Source: Muscardinus avellanarius (Eukaryota > Chordata > Mammalia > Rodentia > Gliridae). From it: DNA of 64,000 nucleotides. Positions 22,950-32,204 of the stretch are shown in pieces. Position numbers and translations under genes: made by a program. Location of the stretch: positions 26,826,826 through 26,890,825 of the forward strand of contig OY726561.1 of assembly GCA_963383645.1 (NCBI GenBank), given 5' to 3'. The notes under the pieces were generated by a model. It did not search any database, had not been told where the DNA came from, and saw only the letters and a list, made by a program, of their open reading frames with translations. The first letter of the stretch is position 1. Every line of letters begins with the position of its first letter.

Positions 22950-23405
22950 CGTAACACTGGGGATTGAACCCAGGGGCATTCTGTTTTCAAGCTTTACACC
23001 CCAGCTCTATTTTTTCTGGTACTGGGGATGGAACCCAGAGGCATTCTAACTCTGAGCTACATCCTTAGCTTTAATTTTTACTTTTTTGAAACAGGGTCTC
23101 ACTGAGTGGCAAAAGGCCTCACTAAGTAGTAGCTGAGGCTGTCCACAAACTGTGATATGCCTATTTCAGCCTCCCAAATTATGGTATTACAAGCATGTGC
23201 CACCATGCCCACCCTCTCCAGCTTTATTTTTAAATTGGGTCTTGGTAGGTTGTCACATTACTTGCTGAAGCTGTCCTCAAACTGCAAACCTCCTGCCAAA
23301 GATGCAGGGTGTTTTGCTAAATTGCTGAGGCTGGTTTGGAACCTGAGATCCTCCTGTCTTAGCCTCCCTAGTACTTGGGGTAACAAGCCTGGGCCATCGC
23401 CTTAA
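22950..23405 (-). mobile_element. SINE cluster
   Basis: A partial tail (22958-23008), a full copy (23015-23213) and a diverged copy (23214-23405), all minus. Confidence 0.75.
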
Positions 23406-24060
23406 CTTGAGCCAGAGTCTGAGATTAATTTCAATGGCTCTAAAGTAGATTTTTTATATGTAAAGAGAATGAGTTGGTGTGTCCTAAGGGAATGGGGACT
23501 TAAGAAGAGGCCCTTTGGACTTTAGGAGGTTGGTTACCCCAGGCAGGATGTTGGGGTGGGTGGAGTAGAAGTTGGGTTTGGGGAGTAGGAGAAGGGAATA
23601 TATAATCCCTGAGCTAACTGGACAGGTTCCCTGCCAAGTGGCTAGGATTGAGATTCAGTTGGCAAAAGGGCTTCTGCCACAGGGAAGGGGCCTGCCTGAA
23701 TTGTCATCCACCTCAGGGATGCAGCCCCACTTGTGACTGCCTTGCTTCACAACTGTTAGTGATAAATGTGCATATATTTATTTATATATTGACATTTTTT
23801 TTTCTGTTCCTTAAGTAGGGACTGAGCACAGGCCTTGGCCATGCTAGGCCGGCACTCCACTTCTGACCAAGCCTCATTCCCTGGGTTAGGTTTCCTGTGA
23901 CCTCACGTCTCTGCCCCTTCCCTGGATAGAAGTTGATCTCTTCTGTCTAATCACCATTAGGACAGGACATTTTATGTCTTTTTTTGTTGTTGAACACTTT
24001 ATTGGAATACTTCTCCACTAGATGCTTGTATTCTGAATCTGCTTATCAGAGAACTGGATA
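23405..24060 (+). repeat. Duplicated locus unit, copy 1
   Basis: Blocks 'ttcaatggctct', 'gttccctgccaagtgg', 'aagggcttctg', 'gagcacaggccttggccatgct' and 'cactagatg.ttgt' recur in order in copies 2-4. It continues after the LTR at about 24730-24900. Confidence 0.85.
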
Positions 24061-24076
24061 GTGTTACAGTTTTAAC

Positions 24077-24728
24077 TGTTACATTTTGAGGGAACAGTGC
24101 CCAGGGACCTCTGTTAGGCTCCTGGAAACTGTTCCCATAAACTACAGGTTCTTGTCCAGACTTAGGATTAATATACACTAGTCTGGACTCTTGCTGAAGA
24201 CTTAAATGAGTTTATTATTATAAAAATAGAAATACAGGTTGTAACTGTTATGGCACCATTAGAAAGAGAGAAATCCATAGAGTAAAGCACTACACCACAG
24301 AGTGACATACTGGGATGACCTGAAACAAAGTCACCAAAGATTCCTGAACACAGAGTATTTTTATAACCAGTCTTCTGACCCAACTAGATCTCCATATCAG
24401 GTCTTTTGATGTGTAGATGACTTGCTCTGACTCTAGCACAGACCCCCATGCCTTTTGTTACACTCCAAAATGTGTTAAGTTGCTTATCTAGAATCTGGGA
24501 TTCCCCCACATTGTTGAGGAAGTTTGCTTTTCTTAGAAATGTAGAAAACCCTTGGCTTTTGAACTCCTATTCTCTTGCTAATCACAGTTGGTGCATGGAA
24601 ATCTATAGCCCTTTTCTTGAAGCTCCTGGCTTTTTTTTTAACTATCAAAGATATATTTTGATAATTAAACATCTTTCCCAATACTGGTACATTAATACAT
24701 TTTGAAGCCTCTTCCCAATACTGGTATA
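24077..24728 (-). repeat. Solo LTR of the TGTACCAG family, minus strand
   Basis: Closely similar to 36326-36959 (e.g. gttgtaactgttatggcacc). The AATAAA reverse complement lies in the 'gagtttattattat' segment at about 24208. No internal proviral sequence beside it. Confidence 0.78.
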
Positions 24729-24919
24729 GGTAGGACCCTCTATTTGGTTGGAATTTCTTTCACTGTTATATCTCTAGGAAAGTCTAGTCATTTTGTAAAT
24801 GTGTATCCTGCCTAGAGTTTACTAATTACGTATTTTTGTTTTATAATTTCTATTTTAAATTGTTTAGCAAATAAGTTTAAAATAAACTATGGAAGGAATT
24901 CTGGATGCTGTTACTAAGC

Positions 24920-25322
24920 CTCTTCCCAGCCCTTTTTGTTTCTGCTACTGGGTTGCCTAGGCTGGCCTGGAACTTGTGGTTTTCGTGCCTTCTACTTCCA
25001 AGTATCTGGGATCAATGTCTTGCCCTAACTGGTAGTGGCTTGATAGTTCACTTTATTTTGGTACTGGGAATCGAACCAAAGGCCCTCTACCACTGTACTA
25101 TACCCTCTGCACCTTTTTAAATTTATTTGTGGTGCTAAGGATTGAACAAGGGGCACTCTAAGGTATACCCACTGCCCTATTCCCTATTTTTTTTATTTTG
25201 AAGCAAGGTCTTACTTGCAAAGAGCCTCACTAAATTGCTGTAGTTGGCTGTAAATCTTTGATCCTCCTGTCTAAACCACCCATGTACTAGGATTACAAGT
25301 ATGTACATCACACCTGGCTTCT
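24920..25322 (-). mobile_element. SINE cluster
   Basis: Diverged head fragment (24940-25030) and a full minus copy (25055-25322). Confidence 0.65.
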
Positions 25323-25828
25323 AAAATTCTTTACTTGATGTTACAGCCCAGTGTTATGGAATCTGCCTCTAGTCCTAATAATGGGAGGATTGGATGAATT
25401 TCCTCAGGATTTCCACCAACTCCATCCTCAGACTTCTGGATTGCCTGCTTGTCCCCCACAGAGCCCACTGGATGCTCCCCAGCTTGATCTCAGCCCTGTG
25501 AGCCACCCCTGCTGCTCACCACAAGCCAGGGTACTACTGTGGTAGCAGAAGCCTCAGAGACAGTCTTCCAGGAGGACTGCTGCTCTCCAGCTGTGCCAGA
25601 CTAGCCCCTGCTGGGATGCCAGCCCCAACTTTAGCCCACTCCTCTGCCCTCCCCATCCTCCTCCAGCTCTGACTTCCCAGACGCCCCTTCTCCAGAACTG
25701 CTCACTGCTTTCCCTGCCTCCTTCTGGCCTTCCTCCTCCCCCACCCCTGTCTCTCCAGACTCTTTTTTAGAAACTTTTAACCAGTATTTATTCTTCCCAA
25801 TATACTTTGTTATGGTTTTGAGAGAAAA
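25323..25828. other. CT-rich unassigned sequence
   Basis: A third CT-rich block in the 20-26 kb interval, with similar spacing to the LTRs. No gene seen. Confidence 0.4.
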
Positions 25829-26397
25829 TGTTATGGTTTGGGAAACTGTCCCCAAGGACCTTTGTTAGACCCCCGGAAATAATTCTTGTCCTGAGCTAAG
25901 GATAGATATGCAATAGCCCAGACTCTTGCTGAAGATTTAAAGAAGTTTATTAAAAAGATAGAATTACAGAAGACAGTTACAGCCTCATGTTACCCACAGA
26001 AGGTATGCGGGGGTGCTTTGAACAAAATCACCGAAGTACAAAACACAGAACAGACATTTTATACATGACATCCTCCATCTTGTTTCATGTAATTCTGATG
26101 TAGTAAAAAACTCCCTGTAAAGTTCCTTCCTTTGATTTTACAAGGTGTCTCCTTTCAGGAAGGTCAAGCCCCTCCTCCCATCCTAGCTAGATTATCCAAT
26201 TATTATGTAAACCTGTCTTTAGAATGATGAGGAAGTCCTAGTTCCCCTCTCCAATTGACTTGCTAATTACCTTTAGCTAGGTTAATTTATATTAGAATAG
26301 TTGCCTGCTTCTTGGCAGAAACCAAGTCCTTTCACAGATCTGCCTCCCACCCAATTTTTGAAATATATTTATTAAATCAGAGCTTTCTCAAATATCC
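25829..26397 (-). repeat. Truncated LTR of the TGTACCAG family, minus strand
   Basis: Starts on the plus strand at TGTTATGGTTTGGG and closely follows the LTR at 12251-12953. Its end is cut by a partial SINE at 26398. Confidence 0.75.
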
Positions 26398-26815
26398 TGT
26401 GGCTGGCTTCGATCCTGCGCGATCCTCCTGTCTCCGCCTCCCAAGTACGGGGATTACAAGCATGCGCCACCATGCCTGGCTTTCTCTTGTGTTTTCTAAC
26501 TGATTTTAATGTTTATGCCTAGTTCTTTGTTTTTAAGGATTCTCATAAGGTAAAGATCTTATGATAAACATAACATATGATAACCTGCCTTCTACTGAGA
26601 GGAAAAAACATAAACATTTTAATTATTTTTTGGTACTGAGGATGAAAGCCAGGAGCCTTTATGCTGGTTACACCCCCATCCCCATTTTATTTTTCTTATA
26701 TTTTGGAAAAGTCTCAGTAAGTCATTAATAGCCTGATTCTAAAGCTGGTGTCAAACCTGTGATCCTCCTGTCTCAGCCTCCAATTACTAATGTGTGCCAC
26801 CAGGCCCAGCTAAAA
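26398..26815 (-). mobile_element. SINE cluster
   Basis: Partial head (26398-26482) and a diverged full copy (26625-26815). Confidence 0.75.
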
Positions 26816-26831
26816 TCCTTTAACAATGCTT

Positions 26832-27262
26832 ACAGCCAGGCATGATAACATTTCCCTGCAGTCCTAATACTTGGGAGACTGAGACAGGAGGATCACAGGA
26901 TCATGGCCAGCCTTGGCAATTTAGCAAGGTACTCTGAAATTAAGAACTTATTTCAAAAATGCAAAATAAAGCAAGGTATGGTGGCACATGCCTGTTATTC
27001 CAGTACTTGGGAGACTGAGACAGGAGCATTTGGGCTCTTGGCAAGCTTTAGCTACTTGGGTCTCTGCAAATTAGACCCTATTTCAAAATAAAGAATAAAA
27101 AATTGAACTGGGCGTGTAACTTTGAGGTAGAATTTCCCTGAGTTCAATCCCTAGCACCACCACATACAAAAATAAATTACAAAACAGTATAAGGCTAGGG
27201 GTATACCACTGATGCAATATGCCCTGGGTTCCATCCCCAGGACTCCTTACCCCCACAATTCA
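26832..27262 (+). mobile_element. Two or three plus-strand SINEs
   Basis: Head at 26832-26955, second copy at 26963-27175, and a lone ID-like tail at 27190-27255. Confidence 0.75.
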
Positions 27263-27334
27263 ACAGATTTCATAACTCATTGTCTCATAGCAGTGTTCAC
27301 TTTTCCAAGTTCTCTCAATATATAAAATGCTTTT

Positions 27335-27700
27335 TGGTGCCTGTGTGTTACTGGTGGGAAGTGAACCTAGGGTTTTTTTTTGTTGTTGTTTTTGTTGTTG
27401 TTGTTGTTGTTGTTGTTGTTTGACGTTTGTAGAGCTAGGGATTTTGAAACCAGGGGCACTCTACCTTAGAGCTACATCCCCAGCCCTATTATATTTTCAT
27501 ATTTGAAACAGTCTCACTAGGGTGAGTCTCACTACTTGCTGAGGCTGCCCTTGAACCTGTGATCCTCCTGTCTCAGCCTCCCAAGTACTAGGATTACAGA
27601 TGTGTGCCACCACACCCAACTTATGATTTACTTTGAAACAGGGTCTCACTAAGCTGGCAATGCTGACCTGGAACATGAAGTCCTGTTTTAGCCTACCTAG
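27335..27700 (-). mobile_element. SINE cluster with (GTT)n
   Basis: Minus copy 27425-27622, preceded by a (GTT)n tract (27381-27420) and followed by a partial copy. Confidence 0.75.
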
Positions 27701-27714
27701 CAACTTGGGCCACA

Positions 27715-28417
27715 GTGGTAGTTGAATTTTCAATGGCTCTGAACTAGTTTTTCCATACATAAAAATGTTATGTCCCTGAGCCCAGAGGTTGAGGATGGGG
27801 GAAGAAGCTATTTGAACTTGGGGAGGTTGGTTCCTGAATGAAGGTTTGGGGTGGGTGAAGTAAAAGCTGAGTTGGAGGGCTGAAAGGAGGGGGACTAGGT
27901 GAAGGGAATGTTTAAGCACAGAGCTTACCTGGCCAGGTTCACTGCCAAGTGGCCAGGATTGAGGTTCCACTGTCAAAAGGGCTTCTGGCCCTGAGAAGGG
28001 ACCTGCTTAAGTCTGTCCTCTACAGGGATGAAGCTCCACTTGCTTCAGAAGTGACTGATAAATGTGTTTTATTTTTATTCATATCTTCATTTCTTTCCTG
28101 TTGCTTAAGTAGGGTCTGAGCACAGGCCTTGGCCATGCTGGGCCAGCACTCCACTGCTGACCCCATTCCCTGGGTCAGGCTTCCTGTGACCTCAGGTCTC
28201 TGTTCCCTCCCTGGCTGGAACTTGTTCTTTTTCTTTCTCTCTTCACATTGGGACAGGATTTGTTGTCTTTTTGTTTTAAAAAATTGCTTTTTTTGAAATA
28301 CTCTTCCACTAGATGTTTGTGTTTTAACTGACTGCTTATCAGGGAGCAAGGTGAGACCCTCCATTTGGTTGGAAATTCTTTCTCTGTTACAAATGATGAT
28401 CTCTAGGGAAGTATAGT
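27715..28417 (+). repeat. Duplicated locus unit, copy 2 (provirus target)
   Basis: Closely matches 23405-24060. The young provirus and a SINE are inserted at its end, and the unit resumes at 35738-35945. Confidence 0.87.
28412..28417. repeat. Left 6-bp target-site duplication of the class II provirus
   Basis: The hexamer tatagt directly precedes the 5' LTR TGTGG start and is repeated directly after the 3' LTR ACA end (35504-35509). Six base pairs is the usual duplication for class II elements. It lies within the left target duplication of the SINE at 35510-35724. Confidence 0.95.
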
Positions 28418-28723
28418 TGTGGTGAGCCGCCATTGAAAGATGGCGCCGGCTTCCTGCCTCTGAGCTTGATTAGGCACATGGCTGTGCAGGAAGCAACTCC
28501 ATATTTGGAGGCTAGGGTTGCGTAACACATGACGTGGTGGTGACCTGACGAGCGTGAGCCAGTGAGTGAGTGAGATGTGGCAAGAAGTGATTGGGTGAGT
28601 TAATGTTTATAATACCCTGCGCGAGGCAGATCTTCGCCATTCCGCCATTACGAGTATCCTAAATAAACGGATTGCAAGAAGAGCTTCGTGTCGTGTCTTA
28701 ATCGCTGGTCGAGGGACACGACA
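28418..28723 (+). repeat. 5' LTR of the class II provirus (U3-R-U5)
   Basis: 306 bp, starting TGTGGTGAGCC and ending GGGACACGACA. It carries a TATA-like tttataata at 28606-28614 and an AATAAA at 28662-28667, so U3 is about 220 bp and R/U5 are short, an IAP-like layout. Possible activator sites are TTGCGTAA (28519-28526, C/EBP-like) and TGACGTGG (28530-28537, CRE/E-box-like). It differs from the 3' LTR at 28661 (a versus g), 28671 (a versus c) and 28718 (a versus g). The sites are pattern matches only. Confidence 0.96.
28606..28614 (+). promoter_or_regulatory. TATA-like box of the 5' LTR promoter
   Basis: tttataata lies about 56 bp upstream of the AATAAA. The start site would fall near the GC-rich stretch at about 28635-28645. 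It is an AT-rich match in the expected place, not a perfect TATAAA. Confidence 0.6.
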
Positions 28724-28725
28724 AC

Positions 28726-28747
28726 TGGTGGCCCGGCCCGTACGGGG
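28726..28747 (+). other. Primer-binding site, tRNA-Ile type with a 5-nt insertion
   Basis: Two bases after the 5' LTR the sequence reads TGGTGGCCC, then GGCCC, then GTACGGGG. Without the middle GGCCC it equals TGGTGGCCCGTACGGGG, the complement of the 3' end (with CCA) of mammalian tRNA-Ile(AAT) as I know it. The extra five bases look like a tandem duplication of GGCCC. Reverse transcription normally rewrites the PBS from the tRNA, so the insertion probably arose after integration or in the last cycle. Confidence 0.8.
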
Positions 28748-28806
28748 AAAAAAACAGCTCCCGTGCGTGAAGCTCAGAACTTGCTGTCGTCAGGGAAGGT
28801 GCACCG

Positions 28807-28824
28807 GTAAGTCCCCTGGTAAGT
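28807..28824 (+). promoter_or_regulatory. Two candidate splice donors in the proviral leader
   Basis: GTAAGT occurs at 28807-28812 (after ACCG) and again at 28819-28824 (after CTG), 12 nt apart, soon after the PBS. This is the usual place of the major donor for a spliced env message. Both match the donor consensus well. Use of either is inferred. Confidence 0.6.
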
Positions 28825-28885
28825 TGGGGGGTCCGCGAAAAATGCGGGTAACCGCTCTCACCTGTGGATAAGGGGAGAGCAAATC

Positions 28886-29167
28886 CAGTAGAGCTGCGAT
28901 CAAAGCAGACGGGAAAGTGACAGTAGAGCTGCGATCAAAGCAGACACGGGAAAGTGACAGTAGAGCTGCGATCAAAGCAGACGCGGGAAAGTGGAAGTAG
29001 AGCCGCGGTCAAGCAGACGCGGGAAAGTGAAAAGTGGAGTTGCGGTTAAAGCAGACGCCGGAAAGTGAAAGTGGAGTTGCGGTCAAGCAGACGCGAAAAA
29101 GTGAAAGTGGAATTGCGGTCAAAGCAGACGCGGAAACGCGAAGGTAAAGCCGCGATTAAGGCAGACC
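28886..29167 (+). repeat. Leader tandem repeat, about eight ~36-bp units
   Basis: Between the splice donors and gag, a unit of 34-38 bp repeats about eight times. Each unit has a 'gtagagctgcgatcaaag'-type block followed by cagacgcgggaaagtga. Units 1-3 are nearly identical; later units drift (gagctg to gagttg to gaattg; caaag losing an a) and the last is partial. Possible roles are RNA packaging, internal initiation or transcription enhancement. No role can be assigned from sequence alone. Confidence 0.93.
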
Positions 29168-29200
29168 ATTTTTGAATTTCATTTTGAGCTTAGTTTTGGG

Positions 29201-30217
29201 ATGGGGGCTTCGCAGTCTCATCCAATTTTTTTGGCTCTCCAGGAGCTACTTTATTCTAGAAGTTTAGAATTTAGAGAGTCTACTTTAGAGAAATTTTTAA
29301 ATAATTGTGACAGAGCTGCTCCATGGTTTGCTGTCTCAGGTAACCTGACAGTTCCTAGTTGGGAAAAGCTTGGTCGAGATCTTGAATATGCCAAGCAACA
29401 GGGAAGCCTTAATCCCTGTGTTCTACCTATTTGGAAATTGGTCAGAGGTTGTTTAGAAGATCAAAAGTATGATGATGCTATTAAGGAAGGGCAAACCGCC
29501 CTCGAGTTACTCAAAGAACAGAAATCTGAAAAGCATAAGTCAGAACGGGCAGTTAGTGAAGCAAAGGAACCTGTCTGTTCCTCACTCTATCCGAATTTGT
29601 CTGAATTTAAAGGGCCAGACTCCTCTTCTGATTCTTCTGATGAAGAAAAGGGTTCGTTAAAGAAACAAATGGCCTGTGTGTCAATTCATTCAGCCTCGAA
29701 AAAATCTCGTTTGCCTAAATTAGATCCGGACTTTCCTATACCCTCAGGTTTACAAGATCCTCCTCCTGGGCCACCGCCATCCTTACCATCCTCCACTCAG
29801 GGATCTCATAATTCCTTTTGCCCTCAAGTTTGGTCACGTGTTAGAACTGAGCTCCCGTTGGCCTTTCCTATTTTTCAAGATACACAGGGTGCTTGTTTTT
29901 ATGAACCCCTTGATTTTAAGGTCATTAAGGCATTAGCAGAATCAGTTCGCATGTATGGGGTCACAGCTTCCTTTACATTAGCCCAAGTGGAAGCTCTGGC
30001 TAGAAACTGCATGACGCCAGGGGACTGGAATGGATTAACACGAGCGTGCCTCACCCCTGGACAATTTTTGGAATGGAAGGCCTTTAACATAGAATATGCC
30101 TCTGATCAGGCTGCTGCTAATGCTCTTGCTGGAAATCCTCAATGGGATCGAGATATGATTTTAGGACAAGGGCTACATGCCCAAAAACCAAACCCGACTT
30201 CCTTTGGAAGTTTATAA
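29201..30217 (+). pseudogene. gag: gag 5' part: matrix and capsid N-terminal domain (class II ERV)
   Basis: The 338-codon reading frame begins MGASQSHP, a plausible N-myristoylation start, in the place expected for proviral gag. Residues 1-100 look like a class II matrix domain (APWF...GNL...W..LG). A charged, serine-rich linker and a proline-rich stretch near residues 190-200 (PPPGPPPS) follow. The capsid N-terminal domain runs from about residue 225 (YEPLDFKVIKALAESV). The frame fails at about 30180-30200 near an A-run, where capsid continues in the +1 frame (30177-30479). The frame change is a +1 shift, so Gag from this copy would be truncated mid-capsid. A sequencing error in the homopolymer cannot be excluded. 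Confidence 0.93.
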
Positions 30218-30406
30218 TCAAATAAATTTTTGTGCTATTAGAGCATGGAAGTCCCTTAGGAGCTCAGGGGAATCTGCTGGTAATCTAACCAAAATTATAC
30301 AAGGACCTACCGAGCCATTCGCAGATTTTGTAGCTCGTCTCCTTGAAGCTACAAGTAGAGTTTTAGGTCCTAATGTGGAGGTGGCAACACCTTTGATTAA
30401 ACAGTT
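30190..30406 (+). pseudogene. gag: gag middle part: capsid C-terminal region with MHR, shifted frame
   Basis: Capsid continues here in another frame and includes the major homology region (QGPTEPFADFVARL, from 30300). The frame is entered after a +1 shift at about 30180-30200 and left near a five-T run at about 30404-30408, after which homology returns to the original gag frame. The two shifts compensate, so only about 70 residues are out of frame. Both lie in or beside homopolymers. Confidence 0.85.
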
Positions 30407-30408
30407 TT

Positions 30409-30943
30409 TGAACAGTGTTCAAAGGAATGCCGAGCTGCTATCCGACCATACAAGCACAAAAATATTGAGGACTGGATGAAAATCTGTCGAGAGTTAAATG
30501 GCCCTCTAACTAACGCAGGTTTAGCAGCCGCCGTTATGCAGTTAACTCGGCGCTCCGGGATAAATCCGGGAGCCTGTTTTCAATGTGGCCAAATGGGTCA
30601 TCAAAAACGAGAATGCCCACAAAAGAAACAAAATTCGTCTATTGTACCAGATAATACCATAAAACAACCTGGCCTTTGCCCTAGGTGTAAGAAGGGGAAG
30701 CATTGGGCCAAGGAGTGCCGTTCCGTAAAAGACATTAATGGCCAGCCCCTGCCTCCTCTTCAAGAAAATTCTCGGCCAAAAAATGGACAAAAGGGCCCTC
30801 GACCCCAGGGCCTGCAAATATATGGGGCCCTTACCACCTCCATTATCCCACAGGCGACCCTTCAAACAATTGTTCCGCCTCAGGGGGAGCCACTCAAAGC
30901 TCCGCAGGATTGGACCTCCGTTCCTCCTCCAAATACCTATTAA
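30409..30943 (+). pseudogene. gag: gag 3' part: capsid end and nucleocapsid with two zinc knuckles
   Basis: Back in the original gag frame, the product has the capsid tail and then two CX2CX4HX4C knuckles, CFQCGQMGHQKREC (from 30575) and CPRCKKGKHWAKEC. This is the normal number for class II Gag and serves RNA binding and packaging. A proline/glutamine-rich tail ends at a TAA at 30941-30943. The last ~165 nt overlap the pro frame and carry the gag-pro frameshift signal at 30778-30832. Confidence 0.92.
30778..30832 (+). promoter_or_regulatory. gag-pro -1 ribosomal frameshift signal
   Basis: In the gag frame the heptamer A AAA AAT lies at 30778-30784. A 6-nt spacer follows, then AAGGGCCC (30791-30798), which pairs perfectly with GGGCCCTT (30825-30832): an 8-bp, mostly G-C stem with a 26-nt loop. 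The pro frame is the -1 frame, open from 30739. Heptamer, spacer and stem match the known design of betaretroviral gag-pro sites. A pseudoknot with the loop is possible but not resolved. Confidence 0.85.
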
Positions 30944-31707
30944 GTCCACAATCTGGTGTTCAAGTACTTGATACCGATTTTCAGGGTCCTCTGGATCCTA
31001 ATGCTGTAGGACTAGTCATTGGCCGAGCTTCATCGTTGCTTAAAGGCCTTGTGGTTCATCCTGGTATTGTTGATCCCAATATTAAAAATAATATAAAAGT
31101 CTTAGCTGAGTCACCTCAAGGAGTGGTTTCTATTTCTCCTGGTGACCGAATAGCTCAATTATTGTTGCTTCCTAAATTTTATTCCTTTCCTGGCATAAAA
31201 AATAAAAATAGCAAAAGAGAGATAGGATCCTCCGGAATTGATTTTACCTTTCTTTCTATTAATCTGGATCAGCGCCCTCTGTTAAAGTTACAAATAGAAA
31301 ATCATGATGTTTTGGGCTTGTTAGATACAGGAGCCGATAAAAGTATAATAGCAAAAAAAGATTGGCCTTCTGGATGGCCTATTCAAACTTCTTCTCAAAC
31401 CCTACAAGGTCTAGGGTTTGCCCATACCCCAGAAATGAGTGCATGTCTTTTAATTTGGAAGGATTCAGAAGGTCATCAAGGAAAAATACAACCATATGTC
31501 CTAGAGTTGCCCATCTCCTTATGGGGGCGTGATTTGTTAAAGGATATGGGATATAAATTAGTTAATAATTTTTCCGTTACCTCTCAAAATATGATGAGAA
31601 AAATGGGACATTACCCCGGGACAGGCTTAGGAAAGTACCTACAAGGTCAATCCAATCCCATAGAGGTTTCAGCTACTTCACCAAAACAGGGGCTGGGTTT
31701 TTCTTAG
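30785..31707 (+). CDS. pro: pro: dUTPase, aspartic protease and G-patch (class II ERV)
   Basis: This -1 frame would be translated as a Gag fusion after frameshifting. The N-terminal part is a dUTPase: AGLDL motif at about 30904, then GRASS, a VHPGIVDP motif with the aspartate kept, and PGDRIAQL. The glycine-rich fifth motif looks altered, so activity is uncertain. The retropepsin follows, with LLDTGADKS as active site and GRDLL near its end. The C-terminus is a G-patch ([10 protein letters not shown]...GLGF) typical of betaretroviral proteases. It ends at UAG 31705-31707, just after the pro-pol slippery site. No break is visible in this frame. Confidence 0.92.
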
Positions 31708-31774
31708 GGGCCGCTGAGGATAGTATACCCATAATGTGGAAGACGGAGGAGCCTGTTTGGGTTCCTCAGTGGCC
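31695..31774 (+). promoter_or_regulatory. pro-pol -1 ribosomal frameshift signal
   Basis: In the pro frame the heptamer G GGT TTT lies at 31695-31701, four bases before the pro UAG. A 7-nt spacer is followed by GGCCGCTGAGG (31709-31719), which pairs over 11 bp, with one G-U, with CCTCAGTGGCC (31764-31774) across a 44-nt loop. The -1 frame continues directly into RT. Structure and position match the second betaretroviral frameshift; efficiency is unknown. Confidence 0.82.
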
Positions 31775-32204
31775 TCTATCCTCTGAAAAATTAATGGCTA
31801 TAAATTCCTTAATTCAAGAACAATTAGCTACAGGACATATTCAACCTTCTCTTTCACCTTGGAATACTCCTATTTTTGTCATAAGAAAAAGGTCTGGTAA
31901 ATGGAGGCTGTTACATGATTTACGGGCCATTAATGCTCAAATGCAAATTATGGGTTCCGTCCAAAGAGGCCTACCATTGTTGTCTGCCTTGCCAAAAAAT
32001 TGGCCTCTTATAATAGTTGATATAAAGGACTGTTTTTTCTCCATTCCACTACATCCACAGGATATACAACGATTTGCTTTTACAATACCTTCTTGCAATC
32101 ACGAATCCCCTGACAGGAGATATGAATGGAAAGTTTTGCCACAGGGTATGGCCAATAGTCCAACTATATGTCAGCTTTATATTGGAGCTGTGTTGACTCC
32201 TTAA
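31702..32204 (+). pseudogene. pol: pol 5' part: reverse transcriptase fingers and palm
   Basis: This frame opens across the pro-pol slippery site and encodes the N-terminal half of RT: the [10 protein letters not shown] and [12 protein letters not shown] motifs, the DIKDCFF block with the first catalytic aspartate, and [14 protein letters not shown] stop follows at 32202-32204, just before the YMDD segment, where the frame moves to that of 32168-34351. The break looks like a one-base deletion near 32198-32204, which would separate the two halves of the polymerase. Confidence 0.93.

Noticed and set aside
27497..28433. Minus frames of 159 and 137 codons
   Set aside because: They cover a SINE and the duplicated locus unit; paralogous copies are not open.
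28886..29167. CRISPR-like array
   Set aside because: Units are back-to-back repeats without unique spacers, inside a provirus of a mammalian genome.
30542..30949. 135-codon minus frame antisense to gag/pro
   Set aside because: Shadow of the nucleocapsid and pro frames; no own features.
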